From Methylococcaceae bacterium (GTDB lineage: Bacteria > Pseudomonadota > Gammaproteobacteria > Methylococcales > Methylococcaceae), in contig VEPB01000256.1 in the NCBI GenBank assembly GCA_012026715.1, positions 1-5,542 of the forward strand: a stretch of DNA of 5,542 bases, in the 5' to 3' direction. A program made the position numbers and the translations under genes. This document shows positions 3,876-5,542 of the stretch, in pieces. The notes beneath the pieces were generated by a model. The model saw nothing but the letters and a program-made list of their open reading frames with translations. It did not search any database and was not told where the DNA came from. Numbering within the stretch: the stretch's first letter is position 1; every line of letters begins with the position of its first letter.

Positions 3876-5542
3876 GTGGACCAATTTTCCAGCATGGGCA
3901 TCATCGCCGGCATCGCGCTGGGCAGCCTGCTGACCATCGGCATCATCTTTTCCAGGCTCTACCGCCGTTCGTCGAAGGAACTGGCCTTCGTGCGCACCGG
4001 CCTGGGCGGGCAGAAAGTGGTCATGGATGGGGGCGCCATCGTGCTGCCCATTTTCCACGAGTGCGTCAACATCAACATGAACACCCTCAAACTGGAGGTC
4101 TCGCGGGCCGGGGCCGACAGCCTGATCACCCTGGACCGGCTGCGGGTCGACGCAGTAGCGGCGTTTTTCGTGCGGGTCATTCCCAGCGTCGAAGGGATCG
4201 CCAACGCCGCCCAGACCCTGGGTCAGCGCACCATGCACCCGGACTCGCTGAAGGAGTTGGTGGAGGACAAGTTCGTGGATGCCCTGCGCGCGGCGGCGGT
4301 GTCCATGGGCATGCACCAGTTGCTGGACAAGCGGGCCGATTTCATCCAGGCGGTGCAGAACGCCGTTTCCGAAGACCTGCTGAAGAATGGCCTGGAACTG
4401 GAGTCGGTCAGCCTGACCCGGCTCGACCAAACCCCCATCAAGTTCTTCGACGCCCAGAACGCCTTCGACGCCGAGGGTCTCACCAAGCTGACCCAGCAGA
4501 CCCAGCAGCGCGCCAAGGAGCGCAACGAGATCGAGCAGGACACCTCGGTCGCCATCGCCAAGAAGAACTTCGAGGCCACCCAGCTCAAGCTCACCATCGA
4601 GAAGGACCAGACCTTCGCCACCCTGCAGCAACAGCAGGAAGTGGCGACCCGCCGGGCTCAGCAGTCTGCCGAAGTGGCCAGCATCACCGCCCAGCGGGAA
4701 CGGGAGGCGCAGCAGGCCAAGATCGACGCCGAACGTCTGGTGCAGGAGGCGGAGGTCGAGAAGGGACGCGCCATCCGCCAGCGCCAGATCGAGGCCGACC
4801 GGGAAGTTCAGGTGGCCAAGATCGAGCAGGAGAAGCGCACTACCCTGGCCGACCAGGACAAGCTGATTTCCATCGCGGAAAAGTCCAAGGCCCAGTCGGA
4901 GGCGGAGAAGCAGGCCAACGAGGCCCGCGCGCTGGCCGCACGGGCCGAGGAGCAGGTCAAGACGGCGCGGGAGGTGGCGATCGCCGAGAGGGAGAAACAG
5001 GTGGCCCTGGTGGTGGCCGATCAGGAAGCCCAACAGCAGGCCATCGGGGTGCGCATCGCCGCCGAGGCGGAGAAGGATGCGGCGGAGAACCACGCCCAGG
5101 CGCTGAAAATCCGGGCCGACGCGCAGCAGGTGCAATACCAGGTGGAGGCCAACGGCATCGAGATGCGCAATGCCGCGCTCAACACCCTGGATGCCGAACA
5201 GATCGCCATGCAGATCAAGATGAAGCTGCTGGAATCCCTGCCGGCCATCATCGCCGCCTCGGTCAAGCCGATGGAGAAGATCGACGGCATCAAGATCGTC
5301 CAGGTCGACGGCCTCACCCGTGGCGGATCGTCGGGCTCGGAAAGTTCGGCACCGTCCGGTGGCGGCGGCAATCTGGCCGAGCAGGCGGTGGCCGCGGCGC
5401 TGGCCTACCGGGCGCAGCAGCCCATCATCGACGCCTTGCTGGGGGAAATCGGGATGAAGGGCGGCGATCTGAGCTCGCTGGCCGAGGCGGTCAAACAGGA
5501 GATCGTGGCCGGCGCCGCCAGCCGCTCCCGCGCGGCTTTCCA
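3876..5542 (+). CDS. yqiK: Flotillin family inner membrane protein YqiK (3' end beyond window)
   Basis: The frame gives 555 residues and two bases of the next codon with no stop; E. coli YqiK, as I recall, is about 553, so little should be missing. Flotillins are membrane scaffold proteins that form large cage-like oligomers and organise ordered lipid domains. Residues 9-27 form one N-terminal membrane anchor (IIAGIALGSLLTIGIIF), followed by RLYRR on the cytoplasmic side. The SPFH/PHB domain covers about 33-200, with FVRTGLGGQKVVMDGGAIVLPIFHE and a typical LDQTPIKFFDAQNAFDAEGL end. Residues 205-425 are a highly charged Glu/Ala/Gln/Lys coiled coil. A hydrophobic helix follows (LLESLPAIIAASVKPMEKIDGIKIV, 451-475), then a Ser/Gly-rich linker (483-498) and a last helical part. 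It starts with GTG. It is the third gene of the pspA-yqiJ-yqiK set. Confidence 0.93.
   Translation, partial: MDQFSSMGIIAGIALGSLLTIGIIFSRLYRRSSKELAFVRTGLGGQKVVMDGGAIVLPIFHECVNINMNTLKLEVSRAGADSLITLDRLRVDAVAAFFVRVIPSVEGIANAAQTLGQRTMHPDSLKELVEDKFVDALRAAAVSMGMHQLLDKRADFIQAVQNAVSEDLLKNGLELESVSLTRLDQTPIKFFDAQNAFDAEGLTKLTQQTQQRAKERNEIEQDTSVAIAKKNFEATQLKLTIEKDQTFATLQQQQEVATRRAQQSAEVASITAQREREAQQAKIDAERLVQEAEVEKGRAIRQRQIEADREVQVAKIEQEKRTTLADQDKLISIAEKSKAQSEAEKQANEARALAARAEEQVKTAREVAIAEREKQVALVVADQEAQQQAIGVRIAAEAEKDAAENHAQALKIRADAQQVQYQVEANGIEMRNAALNTLDAEQIAMQIKMKLLESLPAIIAASVKPMEKIDGIKIVQVDGLTRGGSSGSESSAPSGGGGNLAEQAVAAALAYRAQQPIIDALLGEIGMKGGDLSSLAEAVKQEIVAGAASRSRAAF

Noticed and set aside
3861..5135. 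Long minus-strand open frame (424 codons) opposite the flotillin gene
   Set aside because: It is antisense to an unmistakable flotillin. Its Leu/Gly/His-rich make-up is what results from reading GC-rich Glu/Gln/Lys/Ala coiled-coil codons backwards, and it has no recognisable domain.

Overview
The window looks like chromosomal DNA of a GC-rich, free-living Gram-negative proteobacterium, most likely a gammaproteobacterium. The grounds are strong G/C bias at third codon positions, Shine-Dalgarno sites, two proteins with Sec-type signal peptides, a TIGR04073-type exosortase-associated protein, and a pspA-yqiJ-yqiK gene set. A methanotroph-like or other exosortase-bearing gammaproteobacterium would fit, but the genus is a guess. 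No tRNA, rRNA, insertion sequence, CRISPR array or phage gene was seen.

Layout. Bases 2-253 are the 3' end of an unrecognised plus-strand gene. Next is a small gamma-glutamylcyclotransferase-like gene (320-718, +). It meets, tail to tail and 7 bp apart, a minus-strand gene for a TIGR04073-family exported protein (726-1094). A second minus-strand gene for a small exported protein of unknown function (1195-1590) lies upstream of that one. A 217-bp divergent promoter region separates it from a putative beta-class carbonic anhydrase of the Pro_CA_2 type (1808-2341, +). After a 198-bp gap with a strong GC hairpin comes an apparent operon of three plus-strand genes: a PspA/IM30 protein (2540-3220), a YqiJ-type membrane protein with an OB-fold tail (3231-3854), and a YqiK-type flotillin (3876 to beyond the window end).

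How the genes work together. The three right-hand genes are spaced 10 and 21 bp apart, each with its own ribosome binding site, so they are probably co-transcribed. All three act at the inner membrane: PspA binds and repairs stressed bilayers, flotillins scaffold membrane microdomains, and YqiJ/NfeD-like OB proteins are regular flotillin partners. This is the clearest functional system here. It is a known type of association, although its mechanism is poorly worked out. The left half is a set of individually expressed small genes with no obvious shared pathway. The two minus-strand exported proteins might share an envelope or exopolysaccharide context, suggested only by the TIGR04073 link to exosortase systems.
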